Shown here: positions 19,276-27,843 of the stretch, in pieces
How positions within the stretch are numbered: position 1 is the first letter of the stretch
How the letters are laid out: each line of letters begins with the position of its first letter
Origin: Adhaeribacter radiodurans
Lineage (GTDB): Bacteria; Bacteroidota; Bacteroidia; Cytophagales; Hymenobacteraceae
Length of the DNA: 64,000 bases
Assembly (NCBI RefSeq): GCF_014075995.1
Contig: NZ_CP055153.1
Coordinates: 310,001 to 374,000 of the forward strand
Direction: 5' to 3'
Made by a program: the position numbers and the translations under genes
The notes under the pieces: generated by a model
Seen by the model: the letters and a program-made list of their open reading frames with translations, nothing else
What the model was told of the DNA's origin: nothing
Database searches by the model: none

Positions 19276-19536
19276 TCTAAATTTGAAGTTTATGAATGTA
19301 ATGTTTATTCTACCTTAGTAGATGTATTTTTAACGCCAACATTTTTAATTATACCAGCAACCGTAATAACTGAAGAAGACTTGGATCACATTATTGAACG
19401 CATAGAAGCTTTATAGGAACATTAATGGATATCAGGGTATAGAATTAAAACTTTCCCAATATGAAGCTGCAAACAAGCTGATTGCTTTAGAACTGTTTAA
19501 AGGCACCTTAAAGAAAATGGGTAAGTTAAAGAAGTA
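19276..19536 (+). pseudogene. Decayed coding scraps
   Basis: Two short open stretches with protein-like composition but no start. The first (about 19276-19413) reads SKFEVYECNVYSTLVDVF and ends ITEEDLDHIIERIEAL before a stop, resembling the C-terminal helix of a fold-type I aminotransferase. The second (about 19405-19536) reads GYQGIELKLSQYEAANKL and ends in a Lys-rich tail. Neither is preceded by a complete domain, so I read them as eroded gene ends. The assignment is weak and only the lack of an intact gene is certain. Confidence 0.3.
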
Positions 19537-19641
19537 TAAAGACTGAATACTGTATAAATAGTTTAACTGCCTATAATACGAACACTGAAAAAGAGTGTAG
19601 ATAAGGTATAAAAAATAATATAAGGCTAAATGTATGTACAT

Positions 19642-19685
19642 AAAAAAAGCACTTACATCTTTTTATCGATATAAGTGCTTTTTTA
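19642..19685 (-). terminator. Terminator of tRNA-Val
   Basis: On the minus strand, AAAAAAGCACTTAT pairs with TAAGTGCTTTTTTT, ending in a T-run. It begins only a few nucleotides after the tRNA 3' end at 19692. Confidence 0.85.
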
Positions 19686-19691
19686 TCAATG

Positions 19692-19766
19692 TGGGGCGTA
19701 CTGGATTCGAACCAGTGACCCCCTGCTTGTAAGGCAGGTGCTCTGAACCAGCTGAGCTAACACCCC
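19692..19766 (-). tRNA. tRNA-Val (anticodon TAC)
   Basis: The reverse complement folds as a cloverleaf: acceptor GGGGTGT pairs with ACGCCCC; a D-arm with TTAGCTCAGC follows; the anticodon stem CTGCC/GGCAG-type carries loop CTTACAA (anticodon TAC); the T-arm contains GGTTCGAATCC. Discriminator A; CCA is not encoded, as the next bases are CAT. It reads GUA and related valine codons. 75 nt. Confidence 0.95.
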
Positions 19767-19806
19767 ATTTTAATCTGACAACCTGCCGTTGTCGTTTATT
19801 GTGGTG

Positions 19807-19837
19807 CAAATATGGTAGGTTTTTTTATCACTGCAAA
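19807..19837 (-). promoter_or_regulatory. Promoter of tRNA-Val
   Basis: On the minus strand, TTTG (19834-19837) is followed after 19 nt by CATATTTG (19807-19814), a near match to the Bacteroidota -33/-7 pair TTTG-N19-TAnnTTTG. It ends about 40 nt before the tRNA 5' end. Confidence 0.7.
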
Positions 19838-19937
19838 TTTTTTGTTCAAAAAAAACAGAAAATTTTTATCCGCAGTGAAAGTTGCCCCGAAGAAATTTCC
19901 CGAGTATTTTTAATGCTTTATTCCGGATTATTATAAA

Positions 19938-22472
19938 TTGTTGATATTGAAGAAGAAAGCCATTGGCAAGGTTATACAGTATAGTTTAGGTGGATTTTTA
20001 CTTTTGCTACTGCTCACGACGGGATTGCTTTATAGTTTTAAAGATAAGATTATTCAGCTTTTTGTAGCCGAAGCAAATCGCCACTTAAAAACTAAAGTTC
20101 AGGTAGAGGAAATCTCGCTTTCGTTGTTTCGTCAGTTTCCTAACGTAGCTATTACTTTAGATAAAGTAACGATAACAGAAAATTTGCCCGGCAGTACGGC
20201 TCCCTTAGCCAAAGCCAAACACTTGTATTTTACTTTAAACGTGCCCGATTTACTGGCCGGTAGATACCGGGTGCGCGAAGTTTTTTTAGAAGAAGGGCAG
20301 GTATTCATAAAGTTTTTACCAGATGGTTTGGGTAATTATTGGGTATTTGCCGCAGAGGAAAGCCAGCCTAAAAATAAAAAGTTTGCTTTTCAACTGGAAA
20401 AAATAACTTTTAAAAATGTGGCTATAAACTACACTGATCAACGCCGGAATCAGTTTTACCAGGTGCAGGCTCGCCAAATGGTAGCTGCCTTACAGGTTAC
20501 CGACCAAAAAGTAGGAGTTACTGCCAACGGGAAATTTTATATTCAAACCATTCAGGTAGAAAAAGACGATTACTTCCAGAACAAAGAAGTTAACCTGCAA
20601 ACCAATTTGCTGGTAGACCGGGTAGCCAGTCAGGTAAATATTTCCCCGTCGGAGGTGAGGGTAGGGCCAGCAAGTTATCAGGTGGCAGGTTTAGTAAATT
20701 ATGCCGGACCAACAGCTTTAGATTTACGTTTTACGGGCAAAAACGCCAATATTCAGGCACTGTTGGCTTTGTTGCCTTCTAAATTCAATCAGGCTTTTGG
20801 CGAGTACCAGAGCCAAGGCAACGTGTATTTTAACGGTACTGTAAAAGGCATTACTTCGGGCAAAGCCAATCCGCAGGTCTTATTTCAGTTTGGCTGCCGC
20901 AATGCCACGTTTTATCATTCTGCTTCTAAACAAAAATTGGAAGACTTAAACTTTCAGGGACTATTCTCAAACGGCAGCCAGCAAAATAATCTTACTTCCG
21001 TAATAGAATTAAAAAATATACGCGGGATGCTTAAGAACCGGCCATTTACCGGCTCTATGGTGTACCGGAATTTGCAGGACCCCTATTTACAAGTAAAATT
21101 AAATGGGAACCTGGATGTAAGGCACGCGCTGGAAGTTTTTCCGAATACTAATCTTAAACGTGGCAGCGGAGAAGTAGCTGTCAACATTGCTTTTGCTGGA
21201 AAACTGCGTTCCTTTCAATCGCGCACCGGTTACGGACAAGTAAATAGCTCCGGCGAAATTTCGCTCCGAAATGTAGCATTAGAGGTTAAAAATTATAAAC
21301 CCGTTTTCCGGCAACTAAACGGTAATTTTCTGTTTCGGAAGAGTGATTTGGCCGTAACAGATTTTAAAGGAAAATTAGGAAGTTCAGATTTTCTAATCAA
21401 TGGCTATTTCAAAAATGTGCTGGGTTGGCTGTTTTTATCTAATCAACGGCTGCACATGGAAGCAGACCTAGAATCTGGTTTTCTTAATTTTGATGAGTTA
21501 CTTAGCGAAGAGAAAGAAAATACGGGCATTATTCGTCAGGTAAATACCCGACGTCAGAAAGCCGCCCCCGTTTATAAGTTAACGGTTTCGCCTTATTTTG
21601 ATTTCGACGTAAATACTTCTGTACAAAATTTGCAGTTCCGACGGTTTCGGGGGAAGAAAGTACAGGGTAAATTGCGCTTGAAAAATCAGGTAATCTCGTC
21701 GCCGGAATTAGCCTTACAGATAATTGGCGGCCGGTTTGCCATTCAGGGTGTGCTCGACGCCCGGCGATCGAACAACATTCAGGTAACTACACTTACTACC
21801 GTTAACAGTATCCGGCTCGATAGTTTGTTTTACGTTTTCGAGAATTTTGGGCAGCAATTTTTGGTTCAGCGCCATTTGTGGGGTGAGCTTACGGCTACTA
21901 TTCATTCTGATTTATATTTTAATAATCATTTAAAGCCTTTAACGGATCGAATGGAAGCCGAAGTAAATGCCCGTATCCGCAATGGAGAACTGCTTAATTT
22001 TGAGCCTATGCAAAAGCTATCGCCGTTTCTTCCGAAGCGGGAACTGGCTCATCTGCAATTTTCGGATCTGAGCAATACCTTCTGGATTCAGAACCGCACG
22101 GTTTACATTCCGGAGATGGAAGTACGTTCAAATGTGTCCCGGGCTTCGGTGATTGGTATTCAAGGCATGCATACCTTCGATCAGCAGTTAGATTATAAAT
22201 TCAGGATTCCTTTGCGGAACAAAATGCGTCGTGGAGATGCGGAGGTAATAGGCTTAACCGAGAACAACGGACCTAACTTATTTTTAACCTTAAAAGGCAA
22301 CGAAAACAACTACAAAGTAGCTTACGATAAACAACGGGTTAAGACCAAAATTGCCCAAGACCTGCGCCGCGAAAAACAAGAGTTTAAAGAAGTTATAAAA
22401 ATTAAACCCCAGGTTTTGCCCAAAAAGCCAACTGCCCCGCAGCCTAATACAGACGAATACTTTGACTTTTAG
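19938..22472 (+). CDS. AsmA-like protein
   Basis: An 844-residue envelope protein with one N-terminal membrane helix (about 13-32) and a long periplasmic part. AsmA family traits are VQVEEISLSLFRQFPNVAITLDKVTI near the N-terminus (residues 55-80) and the C-terminal NLFLTLKGNENNYKVAYDK region. Such proteins are relatives of the bridge-like lipid-transfer proteins (TamB/AsmA/YhdP), proposed to move phospholipid to the outer membrane. The start is uncertain: no ATG precedes the helix, and TTG codons at 19938, 19941 and 19947 are all possible. A Pro/Lys-rich tail ends the protein. A bidirectional terminator lies downstream at 22643. Confidence 0.8.
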   Translation: MLILKKKAIGKVIQYSLGGFLLLLLLTTGLLYSFKDKIIQLFVAEANRHLKTKVQVEEISLSLFRQFPNVAITLDKVTITENLPGSTAPLAKAKHLYFTLNVPDLLAGRYRVREVFLEEGQVFIKFLPDGLGNYWVFAAEESQPKNKKFAFQLEKITFKNVAINYTDQRRNQFYQVQARQMVAALQVTDQKVGVTANGKFYIQTIQVEKDDYFQNKEVNLQTNLLVDRVASQVNISPSEVRVGPASYQVAGLVNYAGPTALDLRFTGKNANIQALLALLPSKFNQAFGEYQSQGNVYFNGTVKGITSGKANPQVLFQFGCRNATFYHSASKQKLEDLNFQGLFSNGSQQNNLTSVIELKNIRGMLKNRPFTGSMVYRNLQDPYLQVKLNGNLDVRHALEVFPNTNLKRGSGEVAVNIAFAGKLRSFQSRTGYGQVNSSGEISLRNVALEVKNYKPVFRQLNGNFLFRKSDLAVTDFKGKLGSSDFLINGYFKNVLGWLFLSNQRLHMEADLESGFLNFDELLSEEKENTGIIRQVNTRRQKAAPVYKLTVSPYFDFDVNTSVQNLQFRRFRGKKVQGKLRLKNQVISSPELALQIIGGRFAIQGVLDARRSNNIQVTTLTTVNSIRLDSLFYVFENFGQQFLVQRHLWGELTATIHSDLYFNNHLKPLTDRMEAEVNARIRNGELLNFEPMQKLSPFLPKRELAHLQFSDLSNTFWIQNRTVYIPEMEVRSNVSRASVIGIQGMHTFDQQLDYKFRIPLRNKMRRGDAEVIGLTENNGPNLFLTLKGNENNYKVAYDKQRVKTKIAQDLRREKQEFKEVIKIKPQVLPKKPTAPQPNTDEYFDF

Positions 22473-22473
22473 A

Positions 22474-22513
22474 GTTGCCGGTTTTAGATTGCAGGTTGCA
22501 AGTTAAAAAGTTA
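22474..22513. repeat. TTGCAGG-type heptamer repeat
   Basis: Immediately after the AsmA-like gene come degenerate 7-8-nt units: GTTGCCG, then TTGCAGG, TTGCAAG and TTAAAAAG. This is the same periodicity class as the TCTAATA-type repeats elsewhere in the window. Confidence 0.45.
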
Positions 22514-22642
22514 AATAATTGGAGTCTTGGTATATCCTCGGTTATTTATTCAAAGCAAAAAGTAATTTAAATTTCAGCTCTTATTCCTTTCTCTTCGCGC
22601 TGTAACCAATACAAAAAGTCATTAAACCTAAAGTTTGCAAAA

Positions 22643-22689
22643 AGAAAAAGGCAGATACTTCCAATAAGAAGAAGTATCTGCCTTTTCTA
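22643..22689. terminator. Bidirectional terminator
   Basis: AAAAGGCAGATACTTC (left) pairs with GAAGTATCTGCCTTTT (right) around a 9-nt loop, serving the AsmA-like gene and the opposing dioxygenase gene. Confidence 0.85.
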
Positions 22690-22712
22690 AATTTAAAGAA
22701 TAAAAAAAGTAT

Positions 22713-23648
22713 TTAATCTAATTTCGGCAGAATTGCTTCGATTTCATCCCGGCGAGGTTCGTATTGCGGTGGGAGCAGTAAACCAGAACCTAACTGATCC
22801 CAGGGCTCATCAATGCCAAAACCTGGGTTATCGGTGGCAATTTCGAATAGTACGCCGCCTGGCTCCCGGAAGTATAAGGAATAAAAATAATTACGGTCTA
22901 TTTTATGGGTAATATTTAATCCCCGGCTAGCAATTTTGTCGCGGAAATGCGTTAATACTTCTTCGTTCTTTACCCGGAAGGCAATGTGATGATTAGTACC
23001 GGCCCCACCCATACCCCGGATTTGATTTGGAGCGTCTACTAAATCAATAATGCCAGCTTGCTCCACTGCATCCGTAGCGAACCGTTGGCGGTTGCCTTCC
23101 TGCGCTTGTAGCTTGTAATCGAAAATTTCTGTTAAAATAGCGGCTGTCGCCTGACTATCCCGTAAAGTTAAAGTAGCATTGTGAAAGCCTTTAGTAGCAA
23201 CATCGGCCTTTACTTCCGGAGTTTCCCAAGGTACGCGCGCATCCGGCGTGTTGGAAGCAATTAAGGCAAACTGCAACCCATCCGGGTCTTGGAAAGCAAT
23301 GTATTTCTCCCCGAATCTTTCTGCTGGTTGTTGGTACGGTACACCGTTCTCAGCAAAGCGGTTTAACCAGAAAGCAAAGCTGCCGGCCGGCACAGAATAG
23401 CCAATTTCGGTAATCATACCGGTTCCGGTAAGTCCTCGACGGGCTCCTTCGTAAGGAAAAAAAGTTAAAATAGTACCTGCACTGCCTTTTTCATCGCCGT
23501 AATACAAGTGGTAAGTACCCGGGTCGTCGAAATTTACAGTTTTTTTAAGCAGGCGTAATCCCAGCACCTTGGTGTAAAAGTCTAAATTACGTTTGGCCTT
23601 GTCGGCAATAGCCGTAATGTGGTGCAGGCCTAAAATTTTATTTTCCAT
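22713..23648 (-). CDS. Ring-cleaving dioxygenase, VOC/glyoxalase superfamily (MhqO-like)
   Basis: A 311-residue protein of two tandem VOC (glyoxalase-fold) modules. The first starts LGLHHITAIADKAKRNLDFY with a metal-binding His near residue 9. The second starts around GFHNATLTLRDSQATAAIL and contains TNHHIAFRVKNEEV and LFEIATDNPGF, which should complete the metal site. Close relatives are annotated as hydroquinone-specific ring-cleaving dioxygenases, induced by quinones or thiol stress in Bacillus under MarR-type control. It follows the YceI gene by 77 nt on the same strand, so the two probably form an operon controlled from the palindromic promoter at 24310-24339. Confidence 0.85.
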   Translation of the reverse strand: MENKILGLHHITAIADKAKRNLDFYTKVLGLRLLKKTVNFDDPGTYHLYYGDEKGSAGTILTFFPYEGARRGLTGTGMITEIGYSVPAGSFAFWLNRFAENGVPYQQPAERFGEKYIAFQDPDGLQFALIASNTPDARVPWETPEVKADVATKGFHNATLTLRDSQATAAILTEIFDYKLQAQEGNRQRFATDAVEQAGIIDLVDAPNQIRGMGGAGTNHHIAFRVKNEEVLTHFRDKIASRGLNITHKIDRNYFYSLYFREPGGVLFEIATDNPGFGIDEPWDQLGSGLLLPPQYEPRRDEIEAILPKLD

Positions 23649-23725
23649 AGAATTAATAATCGTTAATGTGACGAAGCCCGGACTTCAAAGGTGAAAGGTT
23701 ACCCTGCCAATGGGCAGGGCTTCAA

Positions 23726-24262
23726 TCAACTTTGTTTTACCAATTGAATCTCGGCTTGCAATTTAATTTCGTCGCTTACTACAACGCTACCCGCTTCGGT
23801 TACAGCGTTCCAGGTTAAGCCAAATTCTTTCCGGCTAATTTTTCCAGCTACTGTAAAGCCAGCTTTGGTTTGTCCGTAAGGGTCTACTACAATACCACCA
23901 AATTCAACGTTTACTGTAATAGGTTTAGAAATACCCCGAATGGTTAAAGTGCCATGTAATTTATAATCGTCGCCGCCTACATTCTCGTATTTATCAGCTA
24001 CAAACCGGATTTCGCTGTGGTTTTCGGCATCAAAAAAATCGGCAGATTTTAAGTGAGTATCGCGTTGTTCGTTATTGGTGCTGATAGAATCAACATCAGC
24101 GGTAAATACTACGCTTTTCGCGCTGGTAAACTGATCGTCTTCGGTTTCCGCTTCCACGTTAAACTTTTGGAAATAACCCGTTACCGTAGTAATCATGAGG
24201 TGTTTTACTTTAAACTGAACTTCGCTGTGTGTTGGGTCTACTGCCCATTTTGTAGTTGCCAT
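23726..24262 (-). CDS. YceI family protein
   Basis: A 178-residue lipocalin-like beta-barrel of the YceI family, which binds polyisoprenoid or similar hydrophobic ligands. The N-terminus WAVDPTHSEVQFKVKHLMI and the later FTADVDSISTNNEQRDTHLKS, SEIRFVAD and LTIRGISKPITV are typical. No signal peptide is seen, so this is a cytosolic variant rather than the periplasmic E. coli type. It is the first gene of a two-gene operon with the ring-cleaving dioxygenase, downstream of paired palindromic boxes. Confidence 0.9.
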   Translation of the reverse strand: MATTKWAVDPTHSEVQFKVKHLMITTVTGYFQKFNVEAETEDDQFTSAKSVVFTADVDSISTNNEQRDTHLKSADFFDAENHSEIRFVADKYENVGGDDYKLHGTLTIRGISKPITVNVEFGGIVVDPYGQTKAGFTVAGKISRKEFGLTWNAVTEAGSVVVSDEIKLQAEIQLVKQS

Positions 24263-24309
24263 AGTCTTAATATTTAGTTTTTATTAGTTTATGTTTTTAT
24301 TTGATAGAA

Positions 24310-24339
24310 CAAATGTACATACATTTAATGTATATACAT
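24310..24339 (-). promoter_or_regulatory. Promoter with tandem palindromic operator-like boxes upstream of the YceI operon
   Basis: On the minus strand TACATTTG (24310-24317) matches TAnnTTTG. Overlapping and just upstream lie two 12-nt boxes: 24313-24324 (imperfect) and 24328-24339, ATGTATATACAT, a perfect palindrome. Their centres are 15 nt apart. A repressor of the MarR or HxlR type binding here would block the promoter; no such regulator gene is adjacent. Confidence 0.65.
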
Positions 24340-24626
24340 ATAATATTCAGAAAAAATTCAAAAAAATTTTAACAAGGATAAAAGTCAGGCGAATTATTCA
24401 TTCTCAAGTATTATTTAATAGCATGATTAACACGCCCTATTAAGTATTAAAACCTGAATGATTAAATTTTAAGTTGGGCTAAACTCTCTTCTACTGCGTA
24501 TACCAAAATAGAACAAGATTTTACAGATTAATACGAACGTAGTTTAATAGTGGTCTATTAAATAGTAATAGTTGAGTTTTAATGTAGCTTTAGTAAATAA
24601 ATTTTATTTTAAATAGAATTGGTACT
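24340..24626. other. Divergent spacer upstream of the DUF5996 gene
   Basis: AT-rich sequence between the YceI promoter and the DUF5996 gene. No ORF, repeat or clear promoter for the plus strand was recognised. Confidence 0.4.
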
Positions 24627-25541
24627 ATGAAATCTAACTGGCCCGAACTTTCCTATATTCATGCTAAAGAGACCTACAAAACTTTATTGCTGTTTACCCA
24701 AATAATAGGTAAAATAAAACTTACTCAACTTCCTTGGGTTAATCATGCCTGGCATGTTACTTTATCTGTTACGCCTCCCGGGCTAACTACAGGGCTTATT
24801 CCCAGTGAAAAACAATACTTTCAGATAGATTTTGATCTTCAGAACCATTATTTAATAATTATAACGCAGTCCGGCGAAAGACGACAGTTTAGTTTAAAGA
24901 ATCTTTCGGTAGCCGACTTTTACCAGAAGGCCTTTTCCAATCTGACTGAATTAAATATAAATGTCAGGATTTATCCGGTTCCAAATGAATTAGAAGAAGT
25001 TATTCCTTTTCATCAGGATACAATTCACGCTACTTATCAGCCCGAACAAGTAGAACATTTACACCAGGTTTTACTGCATGCTCATCGCATTTTAACTTAT
25101 TTCCGGGCTGAATTTAAGGGCAAATGCAGTCCGGTACATTTTTTCTGGGGTGGTTTTGACTTAGCTGTTTCTCGTTTTTCAGGGCGTCCCGCTCCAGAAC
25201 ACCCGGGCGGGGTACCACATTTGCCCGATTGGGTAGCACAGGAAGCGTACTCCCATGAAGTGAGCAGTTGTGGCTTTTGGCCCGGCAACGACAGCTTTCC
25301 TGAAGCGGCTTTTTACGCTTATATTTACCCGGAGCCAGCGGGTTATGATCAAGCAGTTGTTTCGCCTTCGGCTGCTTATTACCACCAAACTCTTCGAGAA
25401 TTTATTTTACCTTACAACGCCGTGCAGCAAGTAGAAGAACCGGAACAAGCCGTATTGAGCTTTTTGCGGAGTACATATTCGTCTGCTGCCGATCTCGCCG
25501 GCTGGGACCGCGCCGCCTTAGAAGTAAGTAGTACCTCTTAA
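24627..25541 (+). CDS. DUF5996 family protein
   Basis: A 304-residue soluble protein. The sequence from WPELSYIHAKETYKTLLLFTQ through KIKLTQLPWVNHAWHVTLSV, the centre HFFWGGFDLAVSRFSGRPAP and the end PYNAVQQVEEPEQAVLSFL match the pattern of DUF5996. The family has no known function to my knowledge. Conserved His, Trp and Arg residues in HFFWGGFDLAVSRFSG and GFWPGND suggest an enzymatic or ligand site. It is monocistronic, and a probable terminator lies at 25624-25660. Confidence 0.8.
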   Translation: MKSNWPELSYIHAKETYKTLLLFTQIIGKIKLTQLPWVNHAWHVTLSVTPPGLTTGLIPSEKQYFQIDFDLQNHYLIIITQSGERRQFSLKNLSVADFYQKAFSNLTELNINVRIYPVPNELEEVIPFHQDTIHATYQPEQVEHLHQVLLHAHRILTYFRAEFKGKCSPVHFFWGGFDLAVSRFSGRPAPEHPGGVPHLPDWVAQEAYSHEVSSCGFWPGNDSFPEAAFYAYIYPEPAGYDQAVVSPSAAYYHQTLREFILPYNAVQQVEEPEQAVLSFLRSTYSSAADLAGWDRAALEVSSTS

Positions 25542-25623
25542 TTAAAGAACTGTATTTTTCGAGTTTGCAAAATAGCTGTTACGCTAAACAGAAGATACTG
25601 AGTAGATTAATGTAATTGGTTAT

Positions 25624-25660
25624 AGCCAGTATACTCACAACTTAACTGGCTCCTTTTGCT
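25624..25660 (+). terminator. Probable terminator after the DUF5996 gene
   Basis: AGCCAGT (25624-25630) pairs with ACTGGCT (25645-25651), followed by CCTTTTGCTTTT. Confidence 0.6.
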
Positions 25661-25771
25661 TTTCGGATAAAGTAAAAAACGGCTACTTAGGAAAGAACCA
25701 GGAAGGGCACAACTTGTTCGGGTTAAATGAGTATATTACTGTTCTAAAAACCTTTGCTTCCTATAATTTAC

Positions 25772-26524
25772 ATGATGAAAAGCCTTTTATCCGAAGATAG
25801 AATTTTATCTGTTGATATTGGTGGCTCTAATATTAAAGCCACTATTTTAGATTCGCAGGGAACACTGCTGAATGAGTACAAGAAACTGCCTACTCCTTTG
25901 CCGGCGGCTCCCGAAAGAGTAATTGCTACTATTCAGGAGTTAGTAAAAGATTTTTCAGATTATAATAAAGTGTCGGTCGGTTTTCCGGGTTATATCCGGA
26001 ATGGGAGGGTATTTACGGCTCCCAACCTGGATACTTCGCTATGGCGAAATGTTTGCCTGCAGGAGGAATTAAAAGAGGCATTAAACAAACCCGTGCGACT
26101 GGTAAACGATGCCGATTTACAAGGTTTAGGTGTAGTGAGTGGTCAGGGTTTAGAAATGGTGATTACTTTAGGTACCGGCTTTGGTACCGCTTTATTGTTA
26201 GATGGCAATTTGTTACCCCACTTAGAACTGGCGCACCACCCCGTAATTGGCCGTAAAACCTACGACCAGTATGTGGGCGAAAAAGCTTTTAGAAAGCACG
26301 GAGAAGAAAAATGGAACCAGCGCATGGAACGGGTATTAAGCATTTTAAAAGCAGTTTTCAATTACGATCATTTATATATCAGCGGTGGAAATGCCAATAA
26401 AATCCGGTTTAAGCTGGACGATAATATAACTATTGTTTCTAACCGGGACGGAATAAAAGGCGGTACGCGCTTATGGTTGCAGGAAGAACATCACTTTTCT
26501 GATGCTTGTAAATCAGTCTTCTAG
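25772..26524 (+). CDS. ppgK: Polyphosphate glucokinase-like ROK family sugar kinase
   Basis: About 250 residues with an actin-like ATPase fold. The phosphate-1 loop ILSVDIGGSNIKATILD is near residues 11-27; the sugar-binding LVNDADLQGLG and the phosphate-2 block TLGTGFGTALLLDG follow. The zinc-binding cysteine motif of typical ROK sugar kinases is absent, as in polyphosphate glucokinases, which phosphorylate glucose using polyphosphate and/or ATP. The long open frame begins at TTG 25754, but ATG at 25772 or 25775 directly precedes the conserved core, so I use 25772. A perfect bidirectional terminator follows. Confidence 0.82.
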   Translation: MMKSLLSEDRILSVDIGGSNIKATILDSQGTLLNEYKKLPTPLPAAPERVIATIQELVKDFSDYNKVSVGFPGYIRNGRVFTAPNLDTSLWRNVCLQEELKEALNKPVRLVNDADLQGLGVVSGQGLEMVITLGTGFGTALLLDGNLLPHLELAHHPVIGRKTYDQYVGEKAFRKHGEEKWNQRMERVLSILKAVFNYDHLYISGGNANKIRFKLDDNITIVSNRDGIKGGTRLWLQEEHHFSDACKSVF

Positions 26525-26629
26525 AGTTTTTATGAGCCATTGAGCTTATTGCCTGGCGAAGTCAGCTGCTCAAACGGGAATGTTTTAGTAAATAATTTTT
26601 TTGAGCGAGTAGTAGAGTTAAAAATAGAT

Positions 26630-26673
26630 TAATAAAAAAGCAAACCCTGGTAGTTGAGTTTGCTTTTTTATTA
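26630..26673. terminator. Bidirectional terminator, 16-bp perfect stem
   Basis: TAATAAAAAAGCAAAC (26630-26645) pairs exactly with GTTTGCTTTTTTATTA (26658-26673) around a 12-nt loop. It serves the glucokinase-like gene and the converging sugar dehydrogenase gene. Confidence 0.9.
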
Positions 26674-26700
26674 TAAACTAAATTTTACCTTTTTACTGAT

Positions 26701-27843
26701 TTATAGCTTGCTGGGAGTAAGTTTTACGAGCAAACCCGGTCCTTCGGTAATGGCGTAAATGTAGCCATCTGGTCCTTCGGCAACGCTTCGTACGCGACCA
26801 ATATCTTGTACTAATTTTTGCTCTTTCACGTATTTGGCACCATCTAACTGCACCCGGGCAATGTGCCGGAAAGCTAAGGCACCCACTAATAAATTCCCTT
26901 TCCAATCGGGGTACCGGTTACTGGTTACAATAGCCATACCGCACGGGCCAATAGAAGGAACCCAGTAACGAACCGGATTTTCTACGCCTGCCATTTCTTT
27001 AAACTCCGTTAAAATAGTACCGTCGTAGTTAATGCCGTAAGACGTTTTCGGCCAGCCATAGTTTTTACCTTTCTGAATCAGGTTTAATTCATCGCCTCCT
27101 TTAGGTCCGTGTTCTACGGCCCAAATACGGTTATTGGCCGCATCGTATACCATACCCTGCGGATTACGGTGACCATAAGTCCAGATGGATGGGTGAGCAC
27201 CTGCCTGTTTTACAAAAGGGTTGTCTTGCGGAATACGGCCATCGTCGTAAATGCGGTGGATTTTGCCGTGGTCGTTATCTAACTCCTGTACTTTAGGCTG
27301 GGTACCTCTTTCGCCGGAGCTGAAATATAAATATTTATCTTTATCAAAAATTATCCGGCTGCCAAAATGGAAGTCAGCTTTTAAGTAAGGTTTGGCTAAG
27401 AAAATATCCTTTTTTTCTACTAACTGGTTGCCTTGCAGTTTAAAGCGCATAATAGCGGTAGTAGCACCGCCTTCTACCGGCTTGGAGTAAGAGATATAGA
27501 TCCACTTATTTTTCTGATAATCCGGGTGCAGTTTAATGTCCAGCAAGCCACCCTGTCCTTCGGCAAATACTTCCGGTACGCCGGTTAATTTCTCGCCGGT
27601 ATATTTATTATTCTTAAAAACCAGAATCTGGCCGGCCCGTTCGGTAACGAGTAATCTGCCGTCTGGTAGCCAAGCCATACCCCACGGGTTGTTAAAGCCT
27701 TCGTATAATTTATCAACGGTAAACGAGGTAGAATCGGCAATTACCTCCGACTTATGCTGGTTGGAGTGGGGCCGGGGAGAAGTTGCGGCTAGCGTAGCAA
27801 AAGCTGCTAGTAAAATAACTAAATAAAAAAAGGGTTTATTCAT
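26701..27843 (-). CDS. PQQ-dependent sugar dehydrogenase
   Basis: A secreted six-bladed beta-propeller enzyme of 380 residues, related to soluble glucose/aldose sugar dehydrogenases that use pyrroloquinoline quinone. A signal peptide occupies about residues 1-22 (FFYLVILLAAFATLAAT). Family blocks are GFNNPWGMAWLPDGRLLVTE, GQGGLLDIKLHPDYQKN, HFGSRIIFDKDKYLYFSSGER, IWTYGHRNPQGM, WAVEHGPKGGDELN and GKNYGWPKTSYG. PQQ synthesis genes are not in this window; Cytophagales often take up the cofactor from outside, but that is general knowledge rather than evidence here. Confidence 0.9.
   Translation of the reverse strand: MNKPFFYLVILLAAFATLAATSPRPHSNQHKSEVIADSTSFTVDKLYEGFNNPWGMAWLPDGRLLVTERAGQILVFKNNKYTGEKLTGVPEVFAEGQGGLLDIKLHPDYQKNKWIYISYSKPVEGGATTAIMRFKLQGNQLVEKKDIFLAKPYLKADFHFGSRIIFDKDKYLYFSSGERGTQPKVQELDNDHGKIHRIYDDGRIPQDNPFVKQAGAHPSIWTYGHRNPQGMVYDAANNRIWAVEHGPKGGDELNLIQKGKNYGWPKTSYGINYDGTILTEFKEMAGVENPVRYWVPSIGPCGMAIVTSNRYPDWKGNLLVGALAFRHIARVQLDGAKYVKEQKLVQDIGRVRSVAEGPDGYIYAITEGPGLLVKLTPSKL

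Noticed and set aside
19692-19766. tRNA-Val as an integration site of a mobile island
   Set aside because: There is no integrase, no repeated tRNA 3' end and no mobility gene; only eroded scraps lie beside it.
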